Shown here: in pieces, positions 62,132 through 64,000 of the stretch | Layout of the letters: each line of letters begins with the position of its first letter | Position numbering within the stretch: the first letter of the stretch is position 1 | Notes under the pieces: generated by a model | Told to the model about the DNA's origin: nothing | The model's database searches: none | Seen by the model: the letters and a program-made list of their open reading frames with translations, nothing else | Made by a program: the position numbers and the translations under genes | DNA from: Deltaproteobacteria bacterium | GTDB taxonomy: Bacteria > Desulfobacterota > Syntrophobacteria > Syntrophobacterales > Thermodesulforhabdaceae | DNA: 64,000 nt | Direction: 5' to 3' | NCBI GenBank assembly: GCA_019309115.1 | Contig: JAFDGW010000017.1 | Coordinates: 18,884 to 82,883 of the forward strand

Positions 62132-63292
62132 TTAAATCGGTGGAATATCGTTCAATGATTTTGGTAGATCTTTGCCATCTATGGTTATAACACCTATAGC
62201 TGGTATACCAAGCTTAAGGAGCGGATTCACTTTTAGGGGCTTTAGGTGAACGGCATAAACACGCTGAATTCTATCACTCCTCACATTTACCTCTTTTGGT
62301 GTGAACTCAGCTTTCTGAGCAATTCTAACGACCCTGGCAGGTATAGGTTTATCTGGGTAGGCATCGAGAAATATCTCGGCCTTATCTCCAATTTTTATCT
62401 TGCCATTTGTTATTGTATCAACAAAAACTTTAAGGTATAGAGAGTGCGGATCAATGAGCGTTGCTATTGTATATCCTGAAGGTGCCACTTCACCTTTATT
62501 TGCTATTTTTTCAACTACATATCCATCTATCGGCGATTTTATAACCATTTCAGCGAGTATTGCTTCAATCTCACTAAGTGACGCTTTGTACGCCTTAATC
62601 TGTTTTTTCAAGGCTTCTATGTTGCTTTTTAATGCGTCAATCTTCTTTTGCGCTGCTATTTGGTCTTCTAGCGTAATTTTCGCAATCTCTACGGCTTTGT
62701 TAGCTGTTTCTAATTCTTTATTTAAGGCGTTTAAGCTTTTTATATCGCTATCCAATTGAAGTTTGGCAAGCTCCAGCTTTCTTTTTTCTATAGCTTTATT
62801 CTCAAAAAGATTTTTGTACCTTAAATAATCCCTTCTGTCCTGCTCAAGCTTAAGCCTCAATTTATTTATATTGTCAACTAACTTCTGTCTGTTAAATTGA
62901 GATATTTCTACGTTCAATCTGGCTCTCTTAATAGCATTTGGAATTGTCTTACACGCAATATCAAGCTCGTAGACTTTTGACTTTAGCTGGTTTTGAAGCA
63001 TCTTTATCTGATTTTCAATATGTCTTTTCTTATCCTGGTATTCTTTACTATCCAGTATGGCCACGATTGTGCCCTTTTTTATGGGCTGACCGTCGTTAAC
63101 ATAAATATTTTTAATTCTGCCTGAGTACTTTACGTTTAGGTTTATCAAGTCACCATCTATCCTACCGACTGCTGCAACTAAGTTAGGTGGCAATTCTTTT
63201 GGATTTAGTTTTCTATATATAAAAAATATGGCTATTGATAGCAAAGCAAGAAACAAGATTAAGGAACTGTATTTTTTTAGGATTTTTGACAT
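62132..63292 (-). CDS. HlyD-family membrane fusion protein of the ABC exporter
   Basis: The 386-residue protein has an N-terminal anchor (LILFLALLSIAIFFIY, about residues 11-26), a lipoyl-like half (KIYVNDGQPIKKGTIVAIL), a long coiled-coil of about 170 residues, and the second half VIKSPIDGYVVEKIANKGEVAPSG followed by a beta-barrel. It links the inner-membrane exporter to an outer-membrane channel, which is not encoded here. It is the first gene of the cluster; no regulator is adjacent. Confidence 0.92.
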   Translation of the reverse strand: MSKILKKYSSLILFLALLSIAIFFIYRKLNPKELPPNLVAAVGRIDGDLINLNVKYSGRIKNIYVNDGQPIKKGTIVAILDSKEYQDKKRHIENQIKMLQNQLKSKVYELDIACKTIPNAIKRARLNVEISQFNRQKLVDNINKLRLKLEQDRRDYLRYKNLFENKAIEKRKLELAKLQLDSDIKSLNALNKELETANKAVEIAKITLEDQIAAQKKIDALKSNIEALKKQIKAYKASLSEIEAILAEMVIKSPIDGYVVEKIANKGEVAPSGYTIATLIDPHSLYLKVFVDTITNGKIKIGDKAEIFLDAYPDKPIPARVVRIAQKAEFTPKEVNVRSDRIQRVYAVHLKPLKVNPLLKLGIPAIGVITIDGKDLPKSLNDIPPI

Positions 63293-63420
63293 TTCTCCCT
63301 CCGGTCAAGTCCCAAATTTCTTGTGAAAAGATAGCCAGCCATATAAATTAACAGACCTTCTTTAACCCTTCTTTATTACAAAGCTTTTCCTTAACCGTCC
63401 AATCTTTCTTAATCGCAGAC

Positions 63421-63563
63421 GATCGCTAGGGTATTATATATTGCCAACCTCAGTTAATCATTCAAGATCGGGTTGGTGAGAGGAAGGGAGTTGATCCGAC
63501 GTAAGCGATCACAGGGGTATTATGCATTACCAGCTTCTTCGGTTAACCATTCAAGATCAGGTT
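63421..63563. repeat. Imperfect direct duplication of the IS66 transposase tail
   Basis: The segment 63421-63475 (GATCGCTAGGGTATTATATATT at its start, ending CATTCAAGATCGGGTT) closely matches 63507-63563, which encodes the last residues of the IS66 transposase. On the minus strand the copies read NPILNGLTEVGNI-like and KPDLEWLTEEAGNA, each with a stop. The outer copy is a degraded duplicate, perhaps left by a second IS66 insertion. The sequence from 63293 to 63420 shows nothing recognised. Confidence 0.65.
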
Positions 63564-64000
63564 TTTGTCCCTTGAAATAAGCAGAGAACGCATCCACAAG
63601 GACATTGAAGGTAGACTTACATTGGAGCTTACAGGTATGGCGCAGGGACAGAATGCGCTCCACCCAACGACATCCTTTGTCGCTTCTGGTACCCTGACTT
63701 CTCTTCCGCCATAAAACTCCAAAGCGAAGGGTTCGTTCAGCCAGATTAAAAGAGCAATGAGACGGCACAGCCTGGCATAAAAAGCACTCCATTGACCAGC
63801 ACTTGGCGGACCCTTGCCATATGCACCAGGGTGCGCAGCTCCAATGCCCATTCGCCACCGGAGCTCTCTGCCCAATCAGCTGCTTAAAAGCTTCTTTTGA
63901 ACGCTTTCCATGAACCATAAAAAAAGCTATCACGGGATTAACCATAACCCACAGCCAGTGTAAACCACCGGAGTTATACCACGGAGTCTCGTCTATATGA
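63520..64000 (-). pseudogene. IS66-family transposase remnant, running off the right edge
   Basis: From base 64000 leftwards the minus strand encodes IDETPWYNSGGLHWLWVMVN, the IS66 DDE region with the catalytic DET, then KRSKEAFKQLIG. The sequence jumps to the C-terminal block FNLAERTLRFGVLWRKRSQG and WVERILSLRHTCK, ending at 63520. About 70-100 residues of the middle of the transposase, with the CWAHxxR-type part, are missing or scrambled: another frame (63543-63875) holds parts of them. The element should be inactive. The N-terminal half would lie beyond the window. Confidence 0.8.

Overview
The window looks like the chromosome of a Gram-negative anaerobe of the Desulfobacterota (former Deltaproteobacteria), probably a sulfate reducer or a syntroph. 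The evidence is indirect: pyruvate:ferredoxin oxidoreductase genes, SelB, a sodium-pumping decarboxylase next to a TAXI-type TRAP transporter, a PxxKW cysteine-rich protein, and LPS genes (KdsB, LpxL-like). There is no 16S gene, so genus-level assignment would be a guess.

Bases 1-5,400 are an accessory graveyard: a GNAT acetyltransferase cut by the window edge, the ruins of a type I restriction-modification locus (hsdM, an AlbA-domain gene, a one-domain hsdS, a truncated hsdR), a DUF433/DUF5615 antitoxin-toxin pair whose toxin is truncated, an IS256-type transposase remnant and a small HTH gene. The hsdR and toxin genes both end inside one short tandem-repeat tract. A tRNA-Gly(TCC) closes this region.

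Bases 5,607-13,503 (minus strand) hold a complete tryptophan operon, trpL-aroF-trpE-G-D-C-F-B-A. Its leader encodes a 28-residue peptide with six Trp codons followed by mutually exclusive RNA hairpins, a ribosome-mediated attenuator. The trpF gene carries a palindromic element that adds an in-frame peptide; the same element lies in the broken AlbA gene.

Bases 13,678-31,100 are mostly housekeeping: a secreted BACON-type repeat protein, SelB, an aminotransferase / homoserine dehydrogenase / putative homoserine kinase operon continuing into a thioesterase, HisA and YqeY, then PanE, GlnE, KdsB, a conserved unknown and a sugar-nucleotide epimerase.

Bases 31,253-42,941 form a catabolic operon behind an IclR regulator: class III CoA-transferase, all four subunits of a biotin-dependent Na+-translocating decarboxylase, an acyl-CoA dehydrogenase, and a TAXI-TRAP uptake system, ending in moeA. 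The best reading is anaerobic use of a dicarboxylate such as glutarate (glutaryl-CoA to glutaconyl-CoA to crotonyl-CoA), with Na+ cycling between pump and transporter.

Bases 42,953-58,304 hold an LpxL-like acyltransferase and uvrB, a TetR-led small operon, porAB, a PxxKW protein, then an overlapping operon of DUF4126 membrane protein, two tandem dynamin-like GTPases and a PLDc_N-type membrane protein, followed by a PpiD-like chaperone, coaE and a glycosyltransferase. The two-GTPase operon is the best candidate here for an undescribed system. Bases 58,301-63,292 are a visibly AT-richer YbhGFSR-like ABC exporter, probably acquired, bounded by an IS66 transposase remnant running off the right edge.
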